From assembly GCF_007829875.1 (NCBI RefSeq), contig NZ_VIWV01000001.1, positions 1,736,001 to 1,800,000 of the forward strand: a stretch of DNA of 64,000 bases, in the 5' to 3' direction. The notes beneath the pieces were generated by a model that did no database searches, was not told the origin of the DNA, and worked only from the letters and a program-made list of their open reading frames with translations. Within the stretch, counting starts at the first letter, position 1. Each line of letters begins with the position of its first letter. Both the position numbers and the translations under genes were made by a program. Shown here one piece after another: positions 17,694 to 26,218 of this stretch. The stretch is from Streptomyces capillispiralis (lineage in GTDB: Bacteria > Actinomycetota > Actinomycetes > Streptomycetales > Streptomycetaceae).

Positions 17694-18797
17694 ATGCACG
17701 AGGAGACCGTCATTTCCGCCATACGCAAAACCCTCACCGCCACCGCCGTCGTCACCGCGGTCCTGGCAGGCTCCGCCGCCTGCGGCACCGTGGAGAACCT
17801 GTCCGCCGGACAGAAGCTCGACCGGGCCTTCGAACAGCTCGGGAAGGAGAAGTCGCTCTCCTTCGAACTGGACCTGGACACCGACGCCGCGTCGCTGAAG
17901 GCGATGGACGACTCGGCGGAGTCCGACGACAAGATGACCGACGAGGTCGCCGAGCTGCTCAGCAGCGCCCGGATCTCCTTCTCCGTACAGTCGAAGAAGC
18001 CGCTCGAGAAGTCGGGCGAGGACGACTTCAGCGCCATGGCGATGAAGTTCAGCGGCCCCGACGGCGATCTGGTCGAGTACCGGGTGATCGGCGACTACAC
18101 CTACGTCCGCGCCGACGCGGAGGCGATCGGGCAGATGATGGGCGCCCCGCTGCCGCCGGCCGAGGAACTGCCCGAGAGCGCCGAGGCGTTCAAGAAGTTC
18201 CTGGACGGCGAGTGGCTCAAGGTCTCGACGAAGGAGCTGGAGGAGACCGGCGGCGGCATGGCGGGGGCGCCCGGGGGCGAGGAGCCCGCCGCGGAGCCCA
18301 CGCTCGACGCCAAGACGCAGAAGAAGATCACCAAGGCGCTGCGGCAGGTCATCGCCCAGGAGGTCGACTTCAAGACCTCCGGCGGTTCCGACGGCACCGA
18401 GCACATCGAGGCCACGGCGCCCTTCCGCACCCTGCTGACCGAGCTGTTCGACGAGCTCCGGCCGCTGTCGGACGAACTGCCCGCCGGAGCCGAGATGCCG
18501 ACGGCCAAGGACTTCAAGGACGCCCCGAACGAGAAGGTCACGGCCGACTTCACGCTGAAGAACGGTGACCTGACCGAGGTGTCCGTGGACCTGGCCAAGC
18601 TCGCGGAGAACGCGAAGGTCAAGAAGTTCGCGCTGGTGCTGCGCATGGGCAAGGGCGAGAAGGTCACGGCTCCGGCCGGTGCGAACGAGGTGCGGATCGA
18701 CGAGCTCATGGAGGGCTTCCTCGGCGGCGCCCCGGACGAGGCGTTCCTGGACGACGCCCCCGTGGACGTGGCTCCCCTGGAGGATCCGCAGGTCTGA
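17694..18797 (+). CDS. Secreted lipoprotein of unknown function
   Basis: This 367-residue protein has a lipoprotein signal peptide (ISAIRKTLTATAVVTAVLAG, lipobox region GSAACG), so the mature chain would be anchored at the outer face of the membrane. The mature part has two similar alpha/beta halves (AFEQLGKEKSLSFELDLDTD and LRQVIAQEVDFKTS) and an acidic C-terminus. It recalls actinobacterial lipid-carrier-type lipoproteins, but no named family is certain. The ATG at 17694 has no visible ribosome-binding site, whereas GAGGAG (17700-17705) lies six bases before an in-frame ATT at 17712 that would give a shorter, cleaner signal peptide. It lies 186 bases before the MMPL gene on the same strand. 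Confidence 0.75.
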   Translation: MHEETVISAIRKTLTATAVVTAVLAGSAACGTVENLSAGQKLDRAFEQLGKEKSLSFELDLDTDAASLKAMDDSAESDDKMTDEVAELLSSARISFSVQSKKPLEKSGEDDFSAMAMKFSGPDGDLVEYRVIGDYTYVRADAEAIGQMMGAPLPPAEELPESAEAFKKFLDGEWLKVSTKELEETGGGMAGAPGGEEPAAEPTLDAKTQKKITKALRQVIAQEVDFKTSGGSDGTEHIEATAPFRTLLTELFDELRPLSDELPAGAEMPTAKDFKDAPNEKVTADFTLKNGDLTEVSVDLAKLAENAKVKKFALVLRMGKGEKVTAPAGANEVRIDELMEGFLGGAPDEAFLDDAPVDVAPLEDPQV

Positions 18798-18875
18798 CGC
18801 CGGCGGGGACGCTCCCCCGGCCATCCCGCACCCGACCGCGCGCCGTCATCCCTGAGGAGGAGGCGGCGCGCCCGT

Positions 18876-18893
18876 CTGGTGCGAGCGCACCAG
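18876..18893. promoter_or_regulatory. Inverted repeat upstream of the MMPL gene
   Basis: CTGGTGC (18876-18882) and GCACCAG (18887-18893) flank GAGC, about 90 bases before the MMPL start. It could be an operator or a small hairpin; no regulator gene lies next to it. Confidence 0.4.
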
Positions 18894-18983
18894 GGGAAGT
18901 GCCGGTAGGCGCACGACGCCGTGCGGGACAGCGCCCGCGAGTCTGGGAAGGCAACCGAGATCGAATGCGGAGACCCCAGACAC

Positions 18984-21218
18984 GTGGCTACCTTCCTGTA
19001 TCGCATCGGCCGTGGCGCCTTCCGGCGCCGCTGGCTCGTCGTACTGCTGTGGGCGGTGATCCTCGGCGCCGCCGGGGCCGGCGCGGCCAAGGCGCCCGCC
19101 GCCGGTGACGACGGCACCTCCTTCATGCCCGGCATCGAGGCGCAGAAGGCCTTCGACCTGATCGGCGAGCGGTTCCCGGGGCCGGACGCCGACGGCGCCG
19201 ACGCGCGGGTCGTGTTCATCGCCCCCGGCGGGGAGAAGGTGACGGCCGCCGAGCACCGCGCCGCCATCGAGGAGTTCGTCGCGGAGGCCGGCGCGGGACC
19301 CCGGGTGGCCGGCACGGTGGACCCGTTCGCGGCGCGCGCGGTGAGCGAGGACGCCTCCACGGCGTACGCCACCGTCACCTTCGAGGTCGCGGCCGGTGAC
19401 CTCACCGACGCCGACCGGGACGCCCTGGAGCGGGCCGTCGACGAGGTCCGGGACACGGGCCTCACGGTCGAGGTGGGCGGCAGCGCGCTCTCCTCGCAGC
19501 CGGCCGCCGGAGGCGCGGCCGAGGCCATCGGCATCGGGCTGGCCGCCGTCGTCCTGCTGATCACGTTCGGCTCGCTCGCGGCGGCCGGGCTGCCGCTGCT
19601 CACCGCCGTGATCGGGGTCGGGATCAGCATGGGGGCGATCCTCGCCCTCGGCAGCACCCTCGGCCTGTCCATGACCACCGGCACGCTCGCCTCGATGCTC
19701 GGTCTCGCGGTCGGCATCGACTACGCCCTGTTCGTGGTGTCCCGCTACCGGGAGGAGCGGGCGAACGGGCACGCGCCGCGGGAGGCGGCGGGACTCGCGG
19801 CCGGGACGGCCGGTTCCGCCGTGGTCTTCGCCGGTCTCACGGTCGTCATCGCGCTGGCCGGGCTGTCGGTGGTGGGCGTACCGATGCTGACGAAGATGGG
19901 CCTGTGCGCGGCGGGCGCGGTCGTGGTCGGCGTCCTGGTGGCGCTGACGCTGGTGCCCGCCCTGCTCGGGATGTGGCCGGACGCCGTCCTGTCCCGCACG
20001 GCGCGCGGGCGCGGCGCGGCCGCCGCCCGGCGCACCTCCGCCGCCGGCAACGGCGGCACCCGCTGGGCCCGGTTCGTGCTGCGCCGCCCCGTCGCGGTGC
20101 TGCTGGCCTGTGTCGCCGGGCTGGGCGTGCTCGCCCTGCCCGCCGCCGACCTGGAGATGGGCATGCCGGGTGCCGAGGCCAAACCGGTCTCGACGACGGA
20201 GCGCCGCGCCTACGACGCGCTCGCCGACGGCTTCGGCCCGGGCTTCAACGGTCCGCTGACGATCGTCGCCGACGTCCGGGACGCGGCCGATCCGCGGGCG
20301 GCCGCGACGGCCATCGCCGAGGGGATCCGGGGCACGGACGGTGTCGTGTCCGTCTCCCCGCCGCGGTTCAACGAGGCCGGTGACACCGCGCTGTTCTCGG
20401 CGGTCCCGGCCACCGCGCCGAACGACGGGACGACCGAGCGGCTCGTGCGGACCATCCGGGCGGAGCGTCCCGGTGTGGAGAGCGGGACGGGCGCGACCTT
20501 CGAGGTCACCGGCAGCACGGCGATGAACATCGACGTCGCCCAGGCCCTCCAGGACGCCCTGGTGCCCTACCTGGCCGTCGTCGTGCTGTTCTCGCTCGTG
20601 CTGCTGATGGTGGTCTTCCGGTCGGTGCTGGTGCCGGTCAAGGCCGCCCTCGGGTTCCTGCTGTCGGTGCTGGCGTCGCTCGGTGCGGTCGTGGCGGTGT
20701 TCCAGTGGGGCTGGGGCGCCGGGCTGCTGGGCGTCGAGCAGACCGGGCCCGTCATGAGCCTGATGCCGGTCTTCCTGGTGGGCATCGTCTTCGGCCTGGC
20801 CATGGACTACGAGGTCTTCCTGGTCTCCCGCATGCGGGAGGCGTACGTGCACGGCGAACGGCCGGCGCAGGCGGTCGTGAGCGGCTTCCGGCACAGCGCC
20901 CGGGTGGTCGCCGCCGCCGCGGTGATCATGATCGCGGTGTTCTCCGGGTTCGTGGGCTCCGGCGAGTCCATGATCAAGACCATCGGTTTCGGGCTCGCCG
21001 TCGCCGTGCTGTTCGACGCGTTCGTCGTCCGCATGGCCCTGGTGCCGGCCGTCCTCGCTCTGCTCGGGGACAGGGCGTGGTGGCTGCCCCGCCGGCTCGA
21101 CGCGCTCCTGCCCCGCGTCGACATCGAGGGTGCCGGGCTCACCATGCGGCCCGTGCCGGGGGCGGCGGACGGCGACCGGCACGCGGGGGAACCGGCCGGG
21201 GAGCCGGCCCGTACCTGA
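18984..21218 (+). CDS. MMPL family RND transporter
   Basis: This 744-residue membrane protein belongs to the MMPL branch of the RND superfamily, which exports lipids, polyketides or drugs using the proton gradient. It has the expected duplicated layout: one TM helix (WLVVLLWAVILGAAGAGAA), an outer domain, five TM helices, then the same again. Both proton-relay motifs with Asp-Tyr pairs are present: GLAVGIDYALFVVSRYREE and GIVFGLAMDYEVFLVSRMRE. The GTG at 18984 (VATFLYRIGRGAFRRRW) follows GGAGA and starts directly at the cytoplasmic N-terminus; a longer frame exists but adds no family sequence. A strong terminator follows. Substrate unknown; the preceding lipoprotein could be a partner, by position only. 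Confidence 0.92.
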   Translation: MATFLYRIGRGAFRRRWLVVLLWAVILGAAGAGAAKAPAAGDDGTSFMPGIEAQKAFDLIGERFPGPDADGADARVVFIAPGGEKVTAAEHRAAIEEFVAEAGAGPRVAGTVDPFAARAVSEDASTAYATVTFEVAAGDLTDADRDALERAVDEVRDTGLTVEVGGSALSSQPAAGGAAEAIGIGLAAVVLLITFGSLAAAGLPLLTAVIGVGISMGAILALGSTLGLSMTTGTLASMLGLAVGIDYALFVVSRYREERANGHAPREAAGLAAGTAGSAVVFAGLTVVIALAGLSVVGVPMLTKMGLCAAGAVVVGVLVALTLVPALLGMWPDAVLSRTARGRGAAAARRTSAAGNGGTRWARFVLRRPVAVLLACVAGLGVLALPAADLEMGMPGAEAKPVSTTERRAYDALADGFGPGFNGPLTIVADVRDAADPRAAATAIAEGIRGTDGVVSVSPPRFNEAGDTALFSAVPATAPNDGTTERLVRTIRAERPGVESGTGATFEVTGSTAMNIDVAQALQDALVPYLAVVVLFSLVLLMVVFRSVLVPVKAALGFLLSVLASLGAVVAVFQWGWGAGLLGVEQTGPVMSLMPVFLVGIVFGLAMDYEVFLVSRMREAYVHGERPAQAVVSGFRHSARVVAAAAVIMIAVFSGFVGSGESMIKTIGFGLAVAVLFDAFVVRMALVPAVLALLGDRAWWLPRRLDALLPRVDIEGAGLTMRPVPGAADGDRHAGEPAGEPART

Positions 21219-21279
21219 TCCGATGCTGTTCCGTACGTGATCCGTACGTGATCGGAACTGATCCGCTGCTGTTCCCGGC

Positions 21280-21314
21280 GGGCCGCGGAACCGTGTCCCC
21301 CGGTTCCGCGGCCC
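21280..21314 (+). terminator. Intrinsic terminator after the MMPL gene
   Basis: GGGCCGCGGAACCG (21280-21293) pairs perfectly with CGGTTCCGCGGCCC (21301-21314) around TGTCCCC. Short direct repeats of CGTACGTGATC lie just before it (about 21230-21252). It separates the MMPL gene from the two-component operon. Confidence 0.85.
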
Positions 21315-21359
21315 CCGTCTGTCACGATGTCCTTCCGCGCCCGACCCGGAGAACGCACG

Positions 21360-22562
21360 ATGAGCACACCCTGGCAGCGACGGGTGACGAGCCGTCCCCT
21401 GGTCACCGAGGCCCTCGTCCTCGTACTGCTGTCCGCGCTCGCCCTCTTCGGCGTCCTGCTGTCCTTTTGGGTGATGCCGGGACCGCCCCCGCTGTGGCCC
21501 GGCATCGCCCTCGCGGTCCTGGCCTGCGCGGTGCTGCCCCGGCGCCACGGCCACCCCCTCGCCGTGCTGGCGGTGACCACGCTGTGCATGACGGGCGTGG
21601 CCGCGCTGGGGCACCTGGTGACGGCCATGACCATGAGCCCCCTGATGGCCGCGCAGTTCTCCGTCAGCCTGCGCACCGAGCGCCGGGCGGCCTGGTACAG
21701 CGCGCTGGTGGTCACCGCGGTCCTGGTCGTCTCCGGCCTGTTCCACAGCGAGCTGCGCCACCAGTGGCTCCTCGGCCTGGTCAATCCGGCGGCATGGGTG
21801 CCGCTGTCCGCGGCCCTCGGCGGCTATGTGCGGGTGCGCCGGGCGTACGCCGCCGCCAGGACCGAGCACCTGGCCCGCGAGCGCGAGGAGGAGGCCCGCC
21901 ACCGCGTCGTCCAGGAACGGATGCGCATCGCCCGCGAACTGCACGACGTCGTCGCCCACCACCTGGCCCTGGCCAACGCCCAGGCGGGCACCGCCGCCCA
22001 CCTCGCGCGGACCGATCCCGACCGGGCGTACGAGATCCTGGGCCAGCTGTCGGGGACGACCTCGGCGGCGCTGCGGGAACTCAAGGCCACCGTCGGCCTG
22101 TTGCGCCAGGACACCGACCTCGACGACGAGCTGGCGCCCGCGCCCGGCCTGGCGCGGCTGCCCGATCTGGTGGCCGCCTGCGCGGCGGCCCGGCTGGAGG
22201 TCACGGTCACCGAGGAGGGGCGGCCGCGGCCGCTGGCCCCGGGACTCGACCTGACGGCGTACCGGATCGTCCAGGAGGCGCTGACCAACGTCACCAAGCA
22301 CGCGGCCACCTCCACGGCGCGGGTCCGGCTCGCCTACACCCCGCGCTTCCTCACCCTGACGGTCACCGACGACGCCCCCGCCCCTCCCGCGCCCCGGCCC
22401 GGCCCCGGCCCGGCTCCCGGCCACGGCTTCGGGCTCCTCGGGATGCGCGAGCGCGCCCTGGCCGCGGGCGGCACCTTCCACGCGGGGCCCCGGCCCGAGG
22501 GCGGCTTCGAGGTCGCCTGCACCCTGCCCCTGCACGGCCACGACGAAAGCACCGCCCCATGA
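21360..22562 (+). CDS. Sensor histidine kinase (HPK7/NarL-type)
   Basis: This 400-residue kinase has four to five N-terminal membrane segments (for example LVLVLLSALALFGVLLSFWV), a short linker helix, the dimerisation helix with the phospho-acceptor His in RIARELHDVVAHHLALANAQ, and an HATPase_c domain with TAYRIVQEALTNVTKHA and GHGFGLLGMRERA. This pattern is HisKA_3, which pairs with LuxR/NarL-type regulators. There is no obvious periplasmic sensor domain, so it probably senses a membrane or cell-envelope signal. Its ATG at 21360 follows GGAGAACGCACG. The stop overlaps the start of the response regulator (ATGA), so the two are coupled. The signal is not known. Confidence 0.93.
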   Translation: MSTPWQRRVTSRPLVTEALVLVLLSALALFGVLLSFWVMPGPPPLWPGIALAVLACAVLPRRHGHPLAVLAVTTLCMTGVAALGHLVTAMTMSPLMAAQFSVSLRTERRAAWYSALVVTAVLVVSGLFHSELRHQWLLGLVNPAAWVPLSAALGGYVRVRRAYAAARTEHLAREREEEARHRVVQERMRIARELHDVVAHHLALANAQAGTAAHLARTDPDRAYEILGQLSGTTSAALRELKATVGLLRQDTDLDDELAPAPGLARLPDLVAACAAARLEVTVTEEGRPRPLAPGLDLTAYRIVQEALTNVTKHAATSTARVRLAYTPRFLTLTVTDDAPAPPAPRPGPGPAPGHGFGLLGMRERALAAGGTFHAGPRPEGGFEVACTLPLHGHDESTAP

Positions 22563-23242
22563 CCATCCGTGTCCTGCTCGCCGACGACCAGGCCCTGCTG
22601 CGCGCCACCTTCCGCATCCTCATCGACTCCGACCCCGGCCTGACCGTCGTAGCGGAGGCCGCCGACGGGCGGGAGGCGACCGAGCTGGCCCTCGCCCACA
22701 CGCCCGACGTGGTCCTCATGGACATCCGGATGCCCGGCACCGACGGTCTGGCCGCCACCGCCGCCATCTGCTCCCGGCCGGAGCTGGCGGGCACCCGGGT
22801 CCTGATCCTCACCACCTTCGAGAACGATCAGAACGTCGCCAAGGCGCTGCGGGCCGGAGCGAGCGGCTTCCTCGGCAAGGACGTGGGCCCCGACGTCCTC
22901 CTGGCCGGCATCCGGACCGTGGCCGCCGGTGACTCCCTGCTCTCCCCCACGGCGACCCGGACCCTCATCACCCGCTTCCTGGCCGCCCCCGACGACGACA
23001 CCCCGCTCGCCCCGCCCGAACGCCTGGCCGGCCTCACCGAACGCGAACGCGAGGTCATGGCGCTGGCCGCGCACGGCAGGTCCAACGCGGAGATCGCCGA
23101 CCACCTGGTGCTCAGTCCGCTGACCGTGCGCAGCCACATCCAGCGCGCCATGACCAAGCTCCACGCCCGCGACCGGGCCCAGCTCGTCGTGATCGCCTAT
23201 CAGAGCGGCCTGGTCCGGCCGCGCGCACAGGGCGGCGGCTGA
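22559..23242 (+). CDS. NarL/LuxR-type response regulator
   Basis: This 227-residue regulator has a receiver domain (IRVLLADDQALLRATFRIL with the acidic pair, phospho-Asp in VVLMDIRMPGTDG, Thr in LILTTFEND and Lys in GFLGKDVGP) followed by a LuxR HTH (LTEREREVMALAAHGRSNAE, LSPLTVRSHIQRAMTKL). All residues needed for phosphorylation are present. It overlaps the histidine kinase gene by four bases and is its cognate partner. Its targets are not visible; the neighbouring MMPL transporter is a candidate only because of proximity. Confidence 0.95.
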   Translation: MTIRVLLADDQALLRATFRILIDSDPGLTVVAEAADGREATELALAHTPDVVLMDIRMPGTDGLAATAAICSRPELAGTRVLILTTFENDQNVAKALRAGASGFLGKDVGPDVLLAGIRTVAAGDSLLSPTATRTLITRFLAAPDDDTPLAPPERLAGLTEREREVMALAAHGRSNAEIADHLVLSPLTVRSHIQRAMTKLHARDRAQLVVIAYQSGLVRPRAQGGG

Positions 23243-23393
23243 CCGCACCGGACCGTCCCGGACCCTTCGCAACACCGGTGCCCGGGGCGCCAGTTGACGC
23301 AAAGCCCGATCAACACCTCTTCACCTCTTCTACACTTCGGGGCGCGCGCGGTATACAAGGCGCACATGCGGCGATTTCGGGGGGGGTGAGGCG

Positions 23394-24152
23394 TTGTCCG
23401 GTGAGGAACCCGGTGCCCGGCGGGACCCCCGCGCGCCCAGGGTGGACCAGCGTGTCGAGACGGGTGACAACGGCTTCGTCGTCCAGGGCCGCGACATCGA
23501 CGGCCGGACCTTCCACACCGTCAACACCACCATCCGCGCGGGAGGATGGGCGGCCTTCCTGGGGCTGCTCGTCGCCGCCGTCGGCGCGGTGTTCCTGTAC
23601 GTCCACTTCGTCGACGACGCGGAGGCCGGCTCCGGTCCCCGGTCCTCTCTCGCGTCGGACGGCACGGCGAGCGGCGTTCCCCGGGCGGAGGGCCAGGACG
23701 ACGCGGGCACCCGGTCCCCTCCCGGCGGGGCGGCCGCCGAGCCTTCCGAGCAGTGGCGGGGCACCCTGGTGCTCGACCTGTACGGCAAGGAGCTGGACGC
23801 CGATCCGCCGGCCGGCGACAGCTCGTTCCTGGGCACGAGCGACATCACCATCGGCAACCTCGGCAGCACGCAGGTGATGGCGGGGGGCGGGGTCGCGGTG
23901 GCGCAGTGGGAAGTGGCCGGGAGGACACCGGGTCACGCGGAGTGCGCCGAGGCGGCGGCCACCGCCGGATCGATCGCGGCGCCGGCCCGGCGGGGCGCCG
24001 TGCTGTGCGTGCGCACCGACGAGGGGCGCATCGCCCGGCTGGTGGTGACGGGGTTCGCGGAAGGGTTCTCACCCGCCGTGAAGTTGGACGCCGTCGTCTG
24101 GGAGCTGTCCGAGGAGGCGGCCTCCGACGGGACCCTTCCCGACACGACGTGA
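23394..24152 (+). CDS. Membrane protein with N-terminal GRDI motif, unknown function
   Basis: This roughly 252-residue protein starts, from a TTG at 23394 behind GGGGGGGTGAGG, with a short cytoplasmic segment containing GDNGFVVQGRDIDGRTFHTV. One TM helix follows (WAAFLGLLVAAVGAVFLYV), then a Ser/Gly/Ala-rich linker and an extracytoplasmic domain of about 130 residues (TLVLDLYGKELD, ITIGNLGSTQVMAGGG) with two cysteines (AECAEA, VLCVRTDEG). The NG-FVVQGRDI motif recurs at the C-terminus of the next gene and in many Streptomyces multi-domain proteins of NTPase-based conflict systems, but its function is unknown. Not recognised as a named family. It probably forms an operon with the next gene, 39 bases downstream. 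Confidence 0.7.
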   Translation: MSGEEPGARRDPRAPRVDQRVETGDNGFVVQGRDIDGRTFHTVNTTIRAGGWAAFLGLLVAAVGAVFLYVHFVDDAEAGSGPRSSLASDGTASGVPRAEGQDDAGTRSPPGGAAAEPSEQWRGTLVLDLYGKELDADPPAGDSSFLGTSDITIGNLGSTQVMAGGGVAVAQWEVAGRTPGHAECAEAAATAGSIAAPARRGAVLCVRTDEGRIARLVVTGFAEGFSPAVKLDAVVWELSEEAASDGTLPDTT

Positions 24153-24191
24153 CACCCGCGGCATCACCCGCACCGACACACGGAGGCGAAC

Positions 24192-24602
24192 GTGGATCCA
24201 CTGGTACTGGCCGCCGGAACCGCCCTGGTGGGCGCGATGGCGACCGATGCGTGGCAGCAGGCGCGCACCTCGGCGGTCGAGTTGTGGCGGCGAGTGCACC
24301 CCGAGCGGGTCCCGGCCATCGAGGCGGAGCTGGCCGAGGTGCGCGAGGAGGTGCTGACGGCGCGCGAGGCCGACGACGCCGACGCCGAGACCGGGCTCGC
24401 CCAGGACTGGCAGCGCAAGCTCCAGCGGCTGGTCCGCGACCATCCTGAGCTGGCGCGGGAGCTGCGGCGCGTGCTGGACCAGGAGCTGGCTCCGCTGCTG
24501 CCGCGGCCGGGCGGTCCGGCCGCCCCCGGCACGGTGACGATGACGGCGACGGCCGGGGACAACTCCACCGTCATTCAGGGGCGCGACATCACGCTGCGGT
24601 GA
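24192..24602 (+). CDS. Small coiled-coil protein ending in a GRDI motif, unknown function
   Basis: This 136-residue protein begins with a hydrophobic segment (PLVLAAGTALVGAMATDAWQ), continues with a charged, probably coiled-coil helix (IEAELAEVREEVLTAREADD, then WQRKLQRLVRDHPELARELR) and ends in a short beta-like tail GDNSTVIQGRDITLR. Proteins with this exact layout are common and multi-copy in Streptomyces, but I know of no assigned function. The GTG at 24192 follows GGAGGCGAAC. It shares the V-x-QGRDI motif with the preceding gene, suggesting a common partner or assembly role. Its 3' end overlaps the 3' end of the convergent nikE gene by 14 bases. Confidence 0.75.
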   Translation: MDPLVLAAGTALVGAMATDAWQQARTSAVELWRRVHPERVPAIEAELAEVREEVLTAREADDADAETGLAQDWQRKLQRLVRDHPELARELRRVLDQELAPLLPRPGGPAAPGTVTMTATAGDNSTVIQGRDITLR

Positions 24603-25248
24603 CCGTGTCCCAGTGGACCGTGCGGTCGCACCAGCGGTCGAGCAGGGTCTGGTCGTGGCCCACGGCCAGCAGTCCCGCGCCCGTCGCCGCGCGGTAGTCC
24701 TCGACGACCGCGACCAGCGCGGCCGTGGTGGAGGCGTCCAGCATGGCGGTCATCTCGTCGCAGATCAGCCAGCGGGGGCGCAGCACCAGCGCGCGGGCGA
24801 GGCAGGCGCGCTGGAGCTGGCCGTCGCTGACCTCGTGGGGGCGGCGGGTGAGCAGGTCGGGGGTCAGGCCGACGGCGTCGGCGAGTTCGGTCACGCGCCC
24901 CGGGACGGCCTCGCGCCGGCCGGTCGCGCGCAGGGGTTCGGCGATCAGGTCGGTGAGGCGCAGCCGGGGGTCGGCGGAGAGGCGGGGCTGCTGGAACACG
25001 ACGCCGAAGGCGGTGCGCTGTGCGCGCGGGGCGCGGTGGCGCCAGCGGCGGACCGGGGCGCCGTCGACGAGGAGGGTTCCGGAGTCGGGGCGGTGCAGGA
25101 GGGCGGCGACCCTGGCCAGGGTGGACTTGCCGCAGCCGCTGGGGCCGAGCAGGCCGACGGCCTCGCCGGGGGCGACGGTGAGGGAGGCGTCGCGGACGGC
25201 GGGGGCGCGCCGGTCGTAGCCGGCGGTGATGGCGCGCAGTTCAAGCAC
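24589..25248 (-). CDS. nikE: Nickel/peptide ABC transporter ATPase (second ATPase, NikE-like)
   Basis: This 219-residue ATPase has a Walker A (GLLGPSGCGKSTLAR), a Q-loop (VVFQQPRL), a modified signature (HEVSDGQLQRACLARAL, with SDGQ in place of SGGQ) and a Walker B (RWLICDEMTAMLD). It lacks the C-terminal oligopeptide/dipeptide extension found on its partner. It powers uptake together with NikD. Its start overlaps the end of nikD by eight bases, and it is the last gene of a five-gene operon. Assignment to nickel rather than peptides rests on the operon layout and the Nur-box-like site in front of nikA; a dipeptide transporter is the main alternative. Confidence 0.75.
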   Translation of the reverse strand: MLELRAITAGYDRRAPAVRDASLTVAPGEAVGLLGPSGCGKSTLARVAALLHRPDSGTLLVDGAPVRRWRHRAPRAQRTAFGVVFQQPRLSADPRLRLTDLIAEPLRATGRREAVPGRVTELADAVGLTPDLLTRRPHEVSDGQLQRACLARALVLRPRWLICDEMTAMLDASTTAALVAVVEDYRAATGAGLLAVGHDQTLLDRWCDRTVHWDTVTAA

Positions 25249-26218
25249 GGATGTCCTCCGGGGTGGCGGCCGGGACCGGGTGGTGGCAGGCGACCGACCC
25301 GGTGAAGGGCGGAAGCGCCGTGCACGCCCCGGTGGCCCGTTCGCAGCGGGGGGCGAAGGCGCAGCCGTCGGGGAGGTCGCCGAGTGCGGGGGGCAGTCCC
25401 GGAATGGGGGTGAAGGCCCGGTCGGGGAGGGCCTCCAGCAGGCCCCGGCTATAGGGGTGGCGGGGGCCCGGGGCGCCGAAGAAGGCGTCGGCGTCGGCGA
25501 GTTCGACGATCCGGCCGGCGTACATGACGGCCACGCGGTCGGCGACGCGGGCGGCCGCCGCCAGGTCGTGGGTGATCATCAGCAGCGCCCGGTCGCCGTC
25601 GGTGTCGACGTGGCGGCGCAGTTCGTCGACGGTGCGGTCCACCAGGTCGCGGTCGAGTCCCGTGGTGGGTTCGTCGGCGAGCAGCAGGGGTGCCCCGCCG
25701 ACCAGGGCGAGGGCGGTGGCGGCGCGCTGGGCGAGGCCGCCGGAGAGTTCGTGCGGGTAGCGGTCGAGGTGGTCCGGCGGGAACGCGGCACGGGCGGCGG
25801 CCCGTTCGGCGGCCTCGCGCAGGGCCGCACGGCCCCGTACGCCCCTCAGTTCGGCGACCGTCTCCTCCAGTTGGGAGCGGATGGTGCGGACGGGGGTGAG
25901 GTGGGCGGCGGGGCTCTGCGGGACGAGGCCGATCCTGCGGCCCCGCACGGTGCGGGCGAGGGTGCGTTCGCCGGCGGTGAGCAGGTCGAGGTCGTCGAGC
26001 CGGGCGCTGCCCGCGGTCTGGGCGTTGGCGGGGAGCAGGCCGAGCAGGGCGGAGGCGAGGACGGACTTGCCGCAGCCGCTCTCGCCGATCAGGGCGAGGC
26101 ACTCGCCGGGGCGCACGTCGAAGCGGGCGTCGGTGACGGCGGCGATCCGGCGCCCGCCGGGCAGCAGGAAGCGCACCGACAGGCCGCGCACCGACAGGAC
26201 GGGGGGTCGCTCGGTCAC
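25241..26218 (-). CDS. nikD: Nickel/peptide ABC transporter ATPase (first ATPase, NikD-like)
   Basis: This 325-residue ATPase shows Walker A (LIGESGCGKSVLASALLG), Q-loop (GLVPQSPAAHLTP), signature (HELSGGLAQRAATALAL), Walker B (PLLLADEPTTGLD) and H-loop (LMITHDLAAAA). The C-terminal oligopeptide-type extension carries the cysteines FAPRCERATGAC and ACHHP, a feature of the Opp/Nik subfamily that may bind an Fe-S cluster. The GTG at 26218 overlaps the stop of the permease gene nikC (GTGA). The gene forms the energising subunit pair with nikE. Confidence 0.8.
   Translation of the reverse strand: MTERPPVLSVRGLSVRFLLPGGRRIAAVTDARFDVRPGECLALIGESGCGKSVLASALLGLLPANAQTAGSARLDDLDLLTAGERTLARTVRGRRIGLVPQSPAAHLTPVRTIRSQLEETVAELRGVRGRAALREAAERAAARAAFPPDHLDRYPHELSGGLAQRAATALALVGGAPLLLADEPTTGLDRDLVDRTVDELRRHVDTDGDRALLMITHDLAAAARVADRVAVMYAGRIVELADADAFFGAPGPRHPYSRGLLEALPDRAFTPIPGLPPALGDLPDGCAFAPRCERATGACTALPPFTGSVACHHPVPAATPEDIRA

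Noticed and set aside
18846..22541. A minus-strand open frame of over 1200 codons opposite the MMPL and kinase genes
   Set aside because: Low-complexity translation dominated by Gly, Arg, Gln and His; the plus-strand genes have full family motifs.
18984..23242. Natural-product gene cluster around the MMPL transporter
   Set aside because: No biosynthetic enzymes next to the transporter or the two-component pair.
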